This document shows, piece by piece, positions 52,990 through 63,680 of a stretch of DNA of 64,000 nucleotides; the stretch's first letter is position 1, and the number at the start of each line of letters is the position of its first letter. The stretch is from Ascarosepion bandense (taxonomy: Eukaryota; Mollusca; Cephalopoda; Sepiida; Sepiidae). The DNA is taken from positions 4,211,001 to 4,275,000 of the forward strand of contig JBBBDQ010000420.1 in the NCBI GenBank assembly GCA_037127315.1, read 5' to 3'. The position numbers were made by a program, and so were the translations under genes. The notes below the pieces were generated by a model. It worked only from the letters and a program-made list of their open reading frames with translations, did not search any database and was not told the DNA's origin.

Positions 52990-54594
52990 GATACAGTGAT
53001 TGCGACAATAAAAATGAAAACGAAATTAAAAATGTCTTACATAAGAGAGTTGCCTATAACTCTCGAAGAAATATAAATCAAATCGAGGAACGCCGACTTC
53101 ATATTAAAAATGCAGCATCAAACTGCATGTAAAGTCAAAAAAAGAAAAGTAAATGAAAGTAATGAATTTTCAACATGTGATGCAGTACTGATGTACACTG
53201 ACAGAGTTGTAATTCCAACATCATTGAGAAAAAGCATGTTAAGGGAGTTCAAAGTTGAGCATCCGAGAGTTTCTAGGACGAAATCCCTAATGAAATGCTA
53301 CACTTACTGGCCGAAAATGAATGAAAATATCCAAAACTTGATTAAATCTTGTATAAGAGTGCTCTGGCAGCGAAGTCATAGCCAATTAAATTTCAACTTT
53401 GGCCGGAAACAAATATTCCGTGGTCCCGATTGAATCTAGCTGGGTCGTTGAATAGAGCATATTATCTCATGGTGGTCGACAGTTATACCAAGTTTTTTTT
53501 TTTTAATCATCTCACCCCAAGCAAGGCGAAAACGCCACTGATACGCAGGGGGCTACGTAAGAGTGAAAAGATTGGAAAAGAGAAAAGAGAAAAACCGGAA
53601 ACCACAACCTAAACAGGAAACAAGGGATGGGCCTCTTCACCTGTTCAATAGACGTGGGTGGAGTGTGAACGGGCGATAGTTTAGACTATCTACTCCAATT
53701 GAGAAAAAAAAATGAATATTGGAGAAGAGAAAAACCGGAAAGCACAACCTGAACAGGAAACAAGGGATAAGCCTCTTCACCTGTTCAATAGACGTGGGTT
53801 GAGTGTGAACCGGGCGATAGTTTTGGCCTGAAATATTGGAATGCAGGAGACCAATTACTTGCACGAAATTTTGTAAGGTTTGACGTACTTGATTCCATAG
53901 TGTCGGACAACGGGACGCAGTTCACGTCTTGTGAATTCAAGTTATTCTATAAATCGTTACGACTGAAACATATTACAATGCCCCCGTATCATCCAAGATC
54001 GAATGGACAAGAGAAACGCTTTGTTCACACGTTCTAAAGGTCGCTTAAAAATCGGAGGGGAAAGAGTCGAATGAGAAAATACTTCAACAATTTCTTAGCG
54101 TTTACAGAATTTCGCCACACATCCTAAGACTAGGTTTGGAATGTCGGTTGCGGAATCGATTGCCAAAATCGGCAAGTCTGCGTGCAACAAAATAGTACCT
54201 GAATGAAAGGAGAAAACATCAATGGATATTCCTGTAAATAATTACTTTAACCCGGGAGAAAAGGTATTTTTTAAGATGTACCAAAGTGGAATAAAATTTT
54301 GGAAGGAAAGCGTGGTAAAAAGGATTGGTCAAATGACTTACATGGTGCAGGGACCAAGGTGAGAGAATAAACGTTATCTGAAACAGTTAAGTTGTAAACA
54401 CACTAATTTGGCAAGAAGTTCCCATGGAAGTATTATACGATATATTCGACATCACGACGCTACCAGGAATTATTGAACCGCGGCGTTATGGCAAATGAAA
54501 AAGAACTACGACGGAATTTTTAAGTGTAGAACCAACACTAAAAAAATACAGATGATTGACTCCAAAAGAAGTAAGCTCAAAAGGGGAGGCGTTA
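52990..54594 (+). pseudogene. Gypsy-type integrase region, split by a short retroposon
   Basis: TDRVVIPTSLRKSMLREFK, HPRVSRTKSLMKCYTYWPKM and NENIQNLIKSCI form a degenerate integrase zinc-binding region: one His and one Cys of the usual HHCC set are missing. NRAYYLMVVDSYTK follows (catalytic Asp at 53478-53480). After the insertion at 53493-53825 the frame resumes with PEILECRRPIT-like text, then SIVSDNGTQFTSCEFK (catalytic Asp 53906-53908) and MPPYHPRSNGQEKRF (catalytic Glu 54011-54013). Further frames have stops and indels. AAAAGGGGAGGC at 54579-54590 is a polypurine tract. Only the 3' half of the element is present. Confidence 0.85.
53493..53825 (-). mobile_element. short retroposon with LINE-shared tail, inside Gypsy integrase
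   Basis: A T run (poly(A) on the minus strand) is followed by AATCATCTCACCCCAAGCAAG, GCCACTGATACGCAGGGGGC and two copies of the internal block with AAACAGGAAACAAGGGAT and CCTCTTCACCTGTTCAATAG. It is the same family as 24231-24518 and 58902-59221. It interrupts the integrase frame between the first catalytic Asp and the next segment. Confidence 0.9.
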
Positions 54595-54990
54595 TGTAGG
54601 AAAAAAAGTGTCAATACAGACACATGTGGTCAAACACGGATCTCCATGCAGTAAATATTACCAATGATTGAGTTGTGCTAGTGGGATCAGGTGACCATAA
54701 ATATTTAGTATATAATGCATGCAGACAGATGTTTGAGGATGTTCGGTGTCGTGCATCATATTAGTGTTGTGCGTCATTGAAGAGATTGTTTCTAAGAATT
54801 ATTCCGAGAGCATTATTGTGAATTATTTGAAAGATTCGTTTAGAACGTTGACTTTACGCGAAGATACCGAAATATTATAACTCGCTAATAGCGAGTTTCG
54901 AAAAGTTCTCTTCAGAATAACGTTACGAAGACTAACCAATAAAAATAATGAATCGGTTGCTCGGTCTGCGTCTAAGAAAGTTGGTGCACT
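54595..54990 (+). mobile_element. probable 3' LTR of the Gypsy-type element
   Basis: It starts TGTAGGAAAAAAAGTG right after the polypurine tract. A TATA-like TTTAGTATATAATGC lies at about 54697, and a polyadenylation-like AATAAAAATAATG at about 54940. The end is not fixed (near TTGGTGCA at 54981-54988). No 5' LTR is visible for comparison. Confidence 0.55.
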
Positions 54991-55014
54991 GCCACTTCAA
55001 AATGCATAAAAAAC

Positions 55015-55465
55015 TTATTCTACATGTTCTAGGTACCGTTTCCTCTCAGCTTCCAATACTTTGTAGCTCTTAATAAACTTAGACATAAATTACCCTGTTC
55101 TGTCAATCACAAACACAATCTCATTAGGTAGATAACTCACTCTTTGTTTCTGTCCATCTTGCCAAACGTTATATCAAATTTGCCAAGCCCATTTTCCTCA
55201 TTATGTGCTTTAGAAATTTTAACTCTTTCTTTCTGATATTAGTTATTAGTGTTCTTTTGATTTCATTTTCTCTAAATCTTCGTTTTTTATCACATGTTCA
55301 GTCCATGGTATTCTCAGCATCATTCTGTAGAATCACACTTCTGTTCTGTCAACTCTCTTTTTAATCTGTGAGAAGACTGTCCAGCATTCACTGCCGTAGA
55401 GAAGAACTGATATTAAATAAATGCCGTACAGAAGAACTGATATTACATAACGCATTGTAATCTTT
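55015..55465 (-). mobile_element. RTE-like LINE 3' end, old copy
   Basis: The minus strand keeps RMLRIPWTEHV-type text (plus TTCAGTCCATGGTATTCTCAGCAT near 55290), the segment for FLKHIMRKMGLANLI and GSECWTVFS near 55390. Many substitutions and indels mark it as old. Confidence 0.7.
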
Positions 55466-55484
55466 GTACATTCTGATTCGAACG

Positions 55485-55625
55485 TGTGACCCCTATCTAC
55501 ATAGGGGAAGCCACCATTTGATCTGGTGCGTCTTAAACCTCTCGACTACGAATGACGATCAGTCTAAGACGCGTCAGTTCACATGGTGACTTCCTTTATG
55601 TAGATAGGGGTTGCAGGTTTGAATC
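55485..55625. repeat. head-to-head tRNA-like palindrome
   Basis: ACCCCTATCTACATAGGGGA at 55490 is reverse-complementary to TTATGTAGATAGGGGT at 55596-55611, and GTGCGTCTTAAACC pairs with the AGTCTAAGACGCGT region. On the minus strand AGTCGAGAGGTTTAAGACGC resembles a tRNA-Leu/Ser A-box region, with a CACCA/TGGTG anticodon-type stem. On the plus strand GGTTTGAATCC is a B box. Two tRNA-derived units thus face each other. The plus unit is the head of the SINE that follows. Confidence 0.65.
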
Positions 55626-55815
55626 CTGCCGAATGACACACATTTTTGTAACAAACAAAAATTTATCGTAAATAATCAGTACGGTATATATAATACTTAT
55701 AAACAGATTATTTACTTAAATACGAGTATCGATCAAAAATAATGTTCAAACAAATCATTTCAACTTGTCGGTTGTTTATAACCAGTTTCGTTAATCTTCG
55801 TTAATATGTATATTA
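55560..55815 (+). mobile_element. tRNA-derived SINE with body matching 2485-2705
   Basis: GGGTTGCAGGTTTGAATCCTG, CCGAATGACACACATTTTTG, TATCGTAAATAATCAGTACG, ACGAGTATCGATCAAAAATA and GGTTGTTTATAACCAGTTTC occur in the same order as in the copy at 2485. Confidence 0.8.
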
Positions 55816-55984
55816 CTAACTTTCATCTAATTCAAGGATCAAGAGTTACCCCAGGGAAAGGGATATAGTCAAAATAGTAATCACAAAAGTAATGTAAGAT
55901 ATTAATAGAAGAGAATTTTGTAAGAAGAGGGTAATATGAGGATGAGGAAAACTGATAACCATTGTTAATGCATGAAGAGGTCGC

Positions 55985-56260
55985 AGTGAGGTCTTTTTTG
56001 GTAAAACGCTGTCCAGGTGCATTCTTTATCTTATATTTGTAACACAGAGGAAATAAGGACGTGTCAACTCCGTGGAAGTAGCATGGCGTGCCATAACTGC
56101 AAGGATTTTTACCTGTGAAACCAAACGATGGACCTCATCGGAACATGTAGCACGGCAATAGCAATAGAGTAGCAACACAGTTGCAACTGTGTGTCTGTGA
56201 GATATGAGCTTTCTAATATTGTAATTGTCTCTAATACATAAAGAACGATTTTTCATATAT
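55985..56260 (-). mobile_element. CR1/Jockey-like LINE scrap
   Basis: A minus-strand frame reads ISHRHTVATVLLLYCYCRAT, CSDEVHRLV and STELTRPYFLCV, the SHRRxVxxLxLFYxYF motif of the same subfamily as 27237-28140. Confidence 0.65.
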
Positions 56261-56400
56261 TACAATTTGCCATGCAGTTAAAAGCTAGTGTCATAACTGC
56301 GCGCCTGTTCAACTCCTGATCAACTTGGAGAATGATTGCAAAAACCAAACCAAATTGGAATATCAAAAATATATAAAAATATTGTTTGTTTCTATCAAGA

Positions 56401-56726
56401 TCTAAATATTTATATATATATTTATATTAATAAATGGGACTTTGTCTGTCTGTGTGTATGTATGTGTGTGTGTCCGTTACCTATAGACTCCGAAACGGCT
56501 GAAACGATTTTCTTGAAAATTTACACAGTTGTACTCTAAGTGTCTGCGAGTGTTCTTATCTAGGTTTTGTGTCGAGGTATCCCCGATAAATATCGAAAAT
56601 CGATAATCGAAAAAATCAGGTTATAGAAGGAGTGGTCCGATTTTAATCAAATTTCATACACTCATATACAAAGACATAAGAAACGATATTCAGAAGTTTC
56701 AAGGTTGCAGTTCTTACAATATTGCA

Positions 56727-56762
<36 letters not shown>

Positions 56763-57132
56763 CAAGATGCTTGTGTGTATGTCTATTTATCTGCCTGTAT
56801 CAGCCCTTTTATTTTAGTTTTTGTTTCGGGTTTGGCTCTAAGTAGGTATAATTGTAGTTCTTAGTCTCAGCCATGATGCCATTTACTCAGAGGGCTTATT
56901 TAGCCTTCAACATTTAGTTTACGACGAAAAATCTTATTTGATATCGATACCAGGAATTCAAAATTTGATTTACATTCATTCATTTTTCTTTCAGTCTACG
57001 GTTTCGCTTTAACTGGAAAAAACTATTGCTTTTTAGTCTTTCGTGGCAACGTCCAAAGGGTCTGAGTTCCCTCACCATGGATTAGTTTTAAAGCTTTCTT
57101 TACACCCGAGCAACGCCAGGATATACTGCTAG
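56401..57132 (+). mobile_element. Helitron-like non-autonomous element C
   Basis: It starts TCTAAATATTTAT after an A, has AAATGGGACTTTGTCTGTC, a GT run, GTTACCTATAGACTCCGAAA and the TAAATATCGAAAATCGATAA segment, and ends GAGCAACGCCAGGATATACT then GCTAG followed by T. It matches element B (37989-38506) along its length except for about 220 extra bases at about 56728-56945, which start with a (TA)n run. Non-coding. Confidence 0.78.
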
Positions 57133-57289
57133 TACACCGATAAGAGTGGTAATTTACATTTCCAGACAAAGTAGTAAAACGAAGCCGGAGGGAAGACGAA
57201 CATTCAGTCGTAAGAGGACAAAATGGCTATCCAACAAAAGAGATAGACTAAGCTGCTCGCTACGACCTGGAGACGTCAGACTAAAACAA

Positions 57290-57830
57290 CAGCAGAAAAT
57301 TAACGATATGGGAATTATTCTAGCAAAGGAGAGAAAAGGTGTCACTAAAATAGGAAAACGCATTGAAATAACGAAATATGTTTTCGAAAACTAAGAAAAT
57401 TATTAAGAGAAAGGCAAATTTAGTTAAAACAGCAATAGTTTGCTATATAATATCAATCTTTCTTTACGGCAGCTGATGCTGGAAAATTTCCTCACAAATG
57501 AAGATGAGACTTAAGGAAATGTAAATATGGTTGTATGGGAAGATGTTAAGATGGACGGAACCTGTCGACAATGAGGAAACTTTAAAGAAAATGTAAGCAA
57601 AAGAGACACTAGAAAGCTTGGAGAATTTGACACTCACAGGACATGCCGAAAGCAAGATCGGCGGATGGATATATATCGAGTAAATGATTTATGTAAATGA
57701 ATATCAAAATAGGGAGTGGGATAGATAGTAAGAATACAATATTTGTTTAGGGTTACAAATTATATGAATTAATGGAGAGCCAAAATCTCTTAAGTCTTGA
57801 AAGGGCATGACACATTTAAGAAGAGACATT
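57290..57830 (+). mobile_element. RTE-like LINE 3' end, old copy
   Basis: Pieces LKQQQKINDMGIILAKERKG, IKTAIVCYIISIFLYGS and MRLKEM-type text precede diverged MLRWTEPVDNEETLKKM and ESLENLTLTGHAESKI. The terminus is degraded at about 57830 (AAGGGCATGACACATTTAAG). Confidence 0.7.
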
Positions 57831-58755
57831 TAAGAAGAATTATTGCTTCATCTGAAAAATAATTGTTTTATATCAAAGTTTTTCATCAGATTGTTTCTTT
57901 GTAATATGACCTTGAGTGTCTTTAACTACCATTTTGCTCTGTTCATATATTCGGACTATTGTTTTCATCTTTGTTGCAACCAAGATGAGGACAATTGTTC
58001 GAATAATGAAAATAGTGTAAATACTGCCTCATCAAAGAAATATGGATAAATTCTACCATTTTGTTTTGTGCAACATAAAACATTAATTTTAGTGATGATT
58101 TTTATAATGATGTGATATTTGATGCTATGAAGTTAGCTTAGGAAAGACAGTGCGAAAACAGAAAAATATCTATACATTTTGTCTTATTTATTAATAGAAT
58201 AACGTATTTTGTCATCGTTTTAAGGCTTTCTGATCAATTTTCTCACGGCATATTTTATGATGCAGTGCAAAGAAGGCTATTATAGTGGCGGCTGGTTTAT
58301 GATTATACATTAACGGGAAAACAAAGCATTTATATTTCAATTATATTATATGGCTTTAATTTTTAACGGTCATGGCAGTATAAAGAATAACTGTATCCCA
58401 TCGGAAAATTTGCAAAATGTAATTGTCCTTTAGAGAAAAAAACACGATACGATTTGTTTTTTTTTTTTTAGATTTATTGTTTCAAACCTGATCCACTAAA
58501 GCCTATAAGACCAATTTGAATGATCAAATAAAGTTGTATTTGTACTTTATTAAGCATATTCAAAAGCTTACAACGTTTCTGCAGAATTTAAATGAAAATA
58601 ACGAACTGAAAGGGATTGTATACAAAGGAGCTAAATTCACCAAAAACAGTGAATAAAATTTGAGATAATCAAAAAAAAAGTGAAAAGAACAACTAAAATA
58701 TTCTGGCTGTAAATAAGGTCTGGACACGTGAAATCTCATTAAATATATTCCACAC
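57831..58755. other. unassigned, with one tandem-repeat relic
   Basis: The 57950-58050 segment (CAACCAAGATGAGGACAATTG and AATGAAAATAGTGTAAATAC) matches a unit of the 43010-43325 tandem repeat. The rest shows no gene. Confidence 0.5.
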
Positions 58756-58901
58756 CTTCTTTTATGTGCCTTGTCCTTTGAGGACGAACGCAATCATGGC
58801 CTACCACGTCTCCATAAGCTCTTAGCACGCTTTCTCCTGTTACACCACGCAACTCCCGTTCTGCCATCTGCCTGCTCAGGCCCGTCAAATATATATATAT
58901 A

Positions 58902-59221
58902 TTTTAATCATATCACTCCGAGCAAGGCGGTAACGCCACTGATGTGCAGGGGGCTACGTAAGAGTGAAAAGATTGGAAAAGAGAAAGCCGGAAACCACAT
59001 CCTAAACAGGGAACAAGGCATGAGCCTCTTCACCTGTTCAATAGACGAGGGTGGAGTGTGAACCGGGCGATAGTTTAGTCTATCTACTTCAATTGAAAAA
59101 AAGAAACAAGAAAAGAGTGAAAAGAATGAAAAGAGAAAGCCGGAAACCACATCCTAAACAGGGAACAAGGGATGAGCCTCTTCACCTGTTCAATAGACGT
59201 GGGCGGAGTTGTCAATAGACG
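58902..59221 (-). mobile_element. short retroposon with LINE-shared tail, inside an RTE
   Basis: TTTTAATCATATCACTCCGA, GCAAGGCGGTAACGCCACTG and ATGTGCAGGGGGCTACGTAA are the shared tail. Two internal blocks with AAGCCGGAAACCACATCCTA and GCCTCTTCACCTGTTCAATA follow, as in the copies at 24231 and 53493. An extra short duplication of AATAGACGTGGG occurs near 59190-59225. Confidence 0.9.
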
Positions 59222-59340
59222 TGGGTGGAGTGTAAATACGCTGTTTTCTCCTGTCTCATCATCCCTCTATCTGACCTGTTAGTATCAGATTCTCCAAGCC
59301 CTCCTTCCTCATTGCATATTAGCTGTCACTTCTTGATGCT

Positions 59341-59803
59341 TTTTTTAATCATCTCACCCCAAGCAAGGCATTTTACTTCTACTGTTTCGTAGGGGGGTTA
59401 CAGAGAGGAAAGTGATGAGAAAGAGGGGTTAGTTATAGGAAATGTCAGGAGGAGCGTAATAGACGGATGAGAATGGGGTGGAGTAGATGGAAAAAGAGCT
59501 TGTGAGAATGGATGCGAGTTAGTGTGATAGGAGATATCAATTGACCTTACATTTAAATTCCTGGAGATTGTAGCTGTCGGGAAAGCAAGTATATGGAAGG
59601 GAATTCCACAGGTAGGAAGTGCGTGAAAAGAAGCTGTTAGAGTAGAAATTGCGGTTACATTTTATCGGTTTCGCTGTAAAAGGGTGGGACCTAGTTGCTA
59701 ATCTAGTAGCTCGTGTAAATTGATACATAGGGCGCACCAGTGATCTAAGTTCAATGGAGCAGAAGCCGTGAAAATATTTATACAAAAGGAACAGGGAAGT
59801 CAC
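59341..59803 (-). mobile_element. CR1/Jockey-like LINE 3' end, inside an RTE
   Basis: The minus strand has LFLLYKYFHGFCSIELRSLV, TRATRLATRSHPFTAKPIK, FFSRTSYLWNSLPYTCFPDS and YNLQEFKCKVN, then a 3' UTR and the CCTTGCTTGGGGTGAGATG tail. Its junction with the RTE produces an artificial fused frame of 138 codons. Confidence 0.9.
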
Positions 59804-59960
59804 GCTTAGTATTAATTTCCTTTTCGTTTCCATCCTTTCCAAAACTTCGTCATTACTCACACGATCGATCCATGATATCAGTAGCATCCTACTGTAGAAC
59901 CACATTTCAGTTGCTTCCAGTTTTTCTTCATCTTCGATGAGATAGTCCAGCATTCACTAC

Positions 59961-60284
59961 CATACCAAGCCGTCAAGTAAATCAAGGTTCACAATTGATT
60001 TGCGATTACTCCCTGCCAACGTATGTGACCTTACACTTGCATCCGGTACTACAAGCGTAAGAACATGTATATTGGACAGATGATATGTACCTGCGCCACA
60101 GAAGATTGGACAGTCAGGTAATGTTTTTCACATTTTACAGTTGGAGAATGTAAGGTTCAGATGTTGCATCTGGAAACGCATACTACAAACTGGACGAGAG
60201 TAACTGACGAATGGTTGGAGTGAATAAAATCTTAAGTAATGAAGTCTTGCGTTATCATTTGAACGGCGATTCCTCTTCATAACA
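59961..60284. other. unassigned
   Basis: No gene seen. It could be RTE-adjacent sequence, but no match was found. Confidence 0.4.
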
Positions 60285-60285
60285 A

Positions 60286-60993
60286 ATCAAATAAACTGCA
60301 CGAAAACCGAATGCATGGTCATCAGTAAAGAAAGCAGCCCAAAATGCCAAATACAGGTCGGGGATACTAGAATCAAGCAGGTACAAAAATTTAAATACCT
60401 CGGAAGTGTTATAACAGAAGACGGAAAGTGCGATACAGAGATCCGAAGGCGAATTGGCACGGCGAAGGAAGCATTCCAGAAGTTGAGTAAGGTATTAAGA
60501 AACAGGAAAATTTCAACTAGAAACTAGGAAAAGAGTACTGGATTGCTAAGTGCTGTCCGTCCTTCAATATGACAGTAAATGCTGGACAATACCATCAAAG
60601 ATGAAGAAAAACTTGAAGAAACTGAAATGTGGTTCTACAGAAAGATGCTGCGAATATCATAGATCGAGCATGTGAGCAATGACGAGATCTTGGAAATGAT
60701 GGAAACAAAAAGGAAATTAATACTGAGCATCAGGAAGAGACAGCTGAAGTTCCTGGGACACGCAGTTAGGAAGGAGGGCTTGGAGAATCTGATACTAACA
60801 GGCCAGATTGGGGGAAAAAGAGACAGAGGAAAGCAACGGATAACATATTTGAAGGACCTAATCAGGTGGATGACGGAATGAGGATTGCACGGTGTAACAG
60901 GAGAAAGCGTGCTCTGAGCCACCAGGGATAGAGAAACGTGGAGGCACATGATCGCCTACGTCCTGAAGGGACAGGGCACATAGAAGAAGAACA
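60286..60993 (+). mobile_element. RTE-like LINE 3' end, well preserved
   Basis: KKSSPKCQIQVGDTRIKQV-type text, then YLGSVITEDGKCDTEIRRRI, KVLRNRKIS, a frame break, RKMLRIS, a stop, EHVSNDEILEMMETKRKLIL, RQLKFLGHAVRKEGLENL and GKQRITYLKDLIRWMTE, then the shared terminus with AGAAGAAGAA. 5'-truncated. Confidence 0.92.
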
Positions 60994-61697
60994 ACAAATA
61001 AATTGTTACTTTGTTTTACCTTTGCTAGCGATTTAGTCCTAATGGCATGAAATGAGATCAAAAGAAGTTCGTCCGTTGAATCCGGTTGGGTTAAACATAA
61101 TAGAAAGCACACACCCTTAGACGTTTATAACACTCGGTTTATTCAAGCATAGAATAGCAACGCCTAATCAAGCAAGAAATAATATATTTTGTTATTTTTT
61201 TTTATTTTAGTTTATTTTATTTTGCATAATTTAATTCCTTATCTGAACAAAATAGGACACTTAATTTCTCCCATACTCCATTAAATGATATGATAAATAT
61301 AGTAACAAAAAAGATTTTGGGGTGTCATCAAATAAAAACGTCGATGACACTGTTAAATACGTCATTCAGGTTTGTTATATCTTAAACTATTTTTGTATAA
61401 TAGCGACTATTATAACCACAGTAATGGACTAGGAATAGGGTCACTTTTGGTTCCGGTATTTATTGATTTATTCACTGGTGCAAAATGAAACGGTTTGAAC
61501 TGATGAGTATAAAGGCCTATATTGTAAAGCATGGACACTGAGACTTCGGTGTAATGGTTAACAATCTTATCGGCCTAGATCAATGACGACTGAGTAGTGA
61601 ATTCTATCTTAAGTGGGCATCTAAATATTAGACTTTGTGCCACATTTAAGCTATGCTTAGCAAATAAATCGCTACACTTGTTTTAGCTTTATATTTT
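60994..61697. other. unassigned
   Basis: No gene seen. A T-rich run lies at about 61193-61220. Confidence 0.5.
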
Positions 61698-62000
61698 ATG
61701 TGCCTTGTGGTGCAGTGGATATCGGCTCGGAACGAGAAATCGGAGAGCCGAGTTCAAATTCCAGTTGCATTCCTTGCGTACACTTACACGCAAATACTCT
61801 TGGGAATGGTATTAATCTGTTTCTTCCCTCCAGTTATGGGTTAAATACCAGAACAGATTGTGTTCTATAGCCTTGGTTGGTAACCAGTCTACCGCAGAAT
61901 GTAATGGCAACCTACTGCGGGATAACCTTCTGCCCAGTCTGTTATGTCTCTCTCGAGACATGATCAAGTGTGTAAAACGTACGGCATTTAACGGACTGAT
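61698..62000 (+). mobile_element. tRNA-headed SINE (family 1), near full length
   Basis: CTTGTGGTGCAGTGGATATC head, GCCGAGTTCAAATTCCAG, body, and a shortened ATGTCTCTCTCGAGACAT stem. It ends GGCATTTAACGGACTGA. Confidence 0.9.
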
Positions 62001-62204
62001 TTTATACGAAAATCTCTTTGAACAATAAGGAAATATGTATTCCTTTCAGAAAGATATTAGAATAATCCAGAATATGTACTGGGACAAATCATCTGCGAAT
62101 AGTAAATGAGATGAGTACACAAACAGAAAGTGACAATGACAAGGATGCATCTTCTAATCGGATTTATATAACAAAGCGACCCCACGAGGAATCTTTCATT
62201 CTTC

Positions 62205-62825
62205 CTACGCTGTTCCAAAATTTTCATCAACGACCTTCCTGGAAGCATCAGTTTTCAAATCAATATCTATGCTGATGACACACACATTTATTCTCGTCTT
62301 GACAGTAAGTCTTATCGCTTCGATAAGGTTAAAATGGGAAATAAAAAAATGACTTATAATTTGCTGTGCAAATACGCTGCTAAGAAAGTCGGTTCTCTGT
62401 GCAGGGCCAGGAAGTTTTTCCCGTCTGAAACAATCCTGCACATATACAAATCTACCATCCGTCCGTGCATTGAATACTGCTGCCATATCTGGTCGGGTGC
62501 CTCTGCTATCCACCTAGGGGTCCTTGACAAAATCCAACGGAGAATCTGTAATGTGATCGATCCCGACCTGGCAGCTCGGATACAGTCACTTTATCACCGG
62601 CGCAACATGGCTTTCTTGTGTCTCTTCTGCAAAAACTTTCATGGCTTCTGCTCAGACGAACTTAGCTCACTGGTACCATTCATACATGAATTTGCCAAAC
62701 CACAAGATTAGCAACTAGGTCCCACCCTTTTACTGTGAAACCAATAATTGTAAACGCAAATTCTACTCCAGCAGCCTCTTCTCCTGCACAATAGTCATCT
62801 CCTATCTCTTATATTGCATCCTCAC

Positions 62826-62876
<51 letters not shown>

Positions 62877-63010
62877 GGTCCTTTCTTCGTCCACTCCACT
62901 CTCAGCAGTTTTCTCATCCTTCTTTTACACTCTTCCTGACAACCCCGGTAACCTGTCACTCTTTCTTACAACTTACTTCCTATGTAACCCACTGCTGGCA
63001 TATGCTATAA
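62205..63010 (+). pseudogene. CR1/Jockey-like LINE, RT motif C to 3' end, internally deleted
   Basis: KIFINDLPGSISFQINIYADDTHIYSRL (in two pieces) at about 62215-62310 contains the catalytic YADD. After a jump, MTYNLLCKYAAKKVGSLCRA, RKFFPSETILHIYKSTIRP, CIEYCCHIWSGASAIHLGVL, RRICNVIDPDLAARIQSLYH and LCLFCKNFHGFCSDELSSL follow to about 62710. The remaining tail is broken. A (CT)n run at 62822-62873 and a 3' UTR of about 130 bases end near 63010. This is the only copy in the window that reaches the RT catalytic motif. Confidence 0.88.
62822..62873 (+). repeat. (CT)n microsatellite
   Basis: A CT run with one TA interruption within the LINE 3' UTR. Confidence 0.95.
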
Positions 63011-63019
63011 CCTTCCATT

Positions 63020-63680
63020 TAATCAGTTAGTTGGAACATGAATTTGTTAAGCTAGTAGATAAATATTTTCCCCAAAATAACTCTTTAAGCAAAATTTTCC
63101 ATAGGAATACAATAAAACACAATTATAGTCGCTCCAACAACTTAGAAAAATAAATAAATTACATAACAAGAAACTTTTGAAATCATACAACAAAAACAAC
63201 TCTAACACCCACATCAGTTAGTCCCATAATAATAACTCATGTAATTGTAGAAACCTGAACCAATGTCCACTACATAGTAAATGCTTAACAAAATCTCTGG
63301 TATATATGTGTTTGATTTCATCCGTGGAGAATCCTAAGGATGCTAAAATTTATATCGGAAATACTATTAACTTTTTTAAAAATCGCTTTCACAATCACCT
63401 TCAATCACCTCCCATTCTTCAACAACAAAGAGAAACAAAATATGACATCACTTTCTAAATATTTTTGGAAGTTAAAAAACAAAAATAAAACACCTAAAGT
63501 TAAATGGAAAATCCCCAAACAGGCTAGAACATCTAGACCGATAAAAGAACCATGGTTCTTTGTCTACATGAAAAAATGAAAATCATTAAATACATGAGGA
63601 TGACATATTACTAAACCAGAGGCATGAAACCACAGTAAATTGCAAACACATTAAAGAACTAACATTACAATCTTGCTAAA
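63020..63680 (+). pseudogene. Penelope-like element C-terminal fragment, copy 2
   Basis: It parallels the 3' half of the element at 23260-25075: AGCAAAATTTTCCATAGGAA (uninterrupted here), CTGAACCAATGTCCACTACA, then frames with NKEKQNMTSLSKYFWKLKN, TPKVKWKIPKQARTSRPIK and the AAACCACAGTAAATTGCAAAC 3' segment. Stops and indels are present. Confidence 0.78.

Larger units (their letters stand above)
58757..59960 (-). mobile_element. RTE-like LINE 3' end with two nested insertions
   Basis: RTE sequence occupies 58757-58892, 59222-59340 and 59804-59960, in the correct order on the minus strand: KLEATEMWFYSRMLLISWID, then RVSNDEVLERMETKRKLIL near 59960-59810; SDS-type HQEV and QYAMRKEGLENLILTGQIEG in 59340-59240; and the terminus in 58890-58757. 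The gaps are a short retroposon (58902-59221) and a CR1/Jockey-like LINE end (59341-59803). Confidence 0.88.

Noticed and set aside
55485..55625. Functional tRNA-Leu gene
   Set aside because: The acceptor stem is incomplete, the loop lacks the conserved T before the anticodon, and the unit is part of a palindrome within a SINE.
59537..59953. A single 138-codon protein
   Set aside because: It is an artificial fusion of an RTE frame with the tail of an inserted CR1/Jockey-like LINE.
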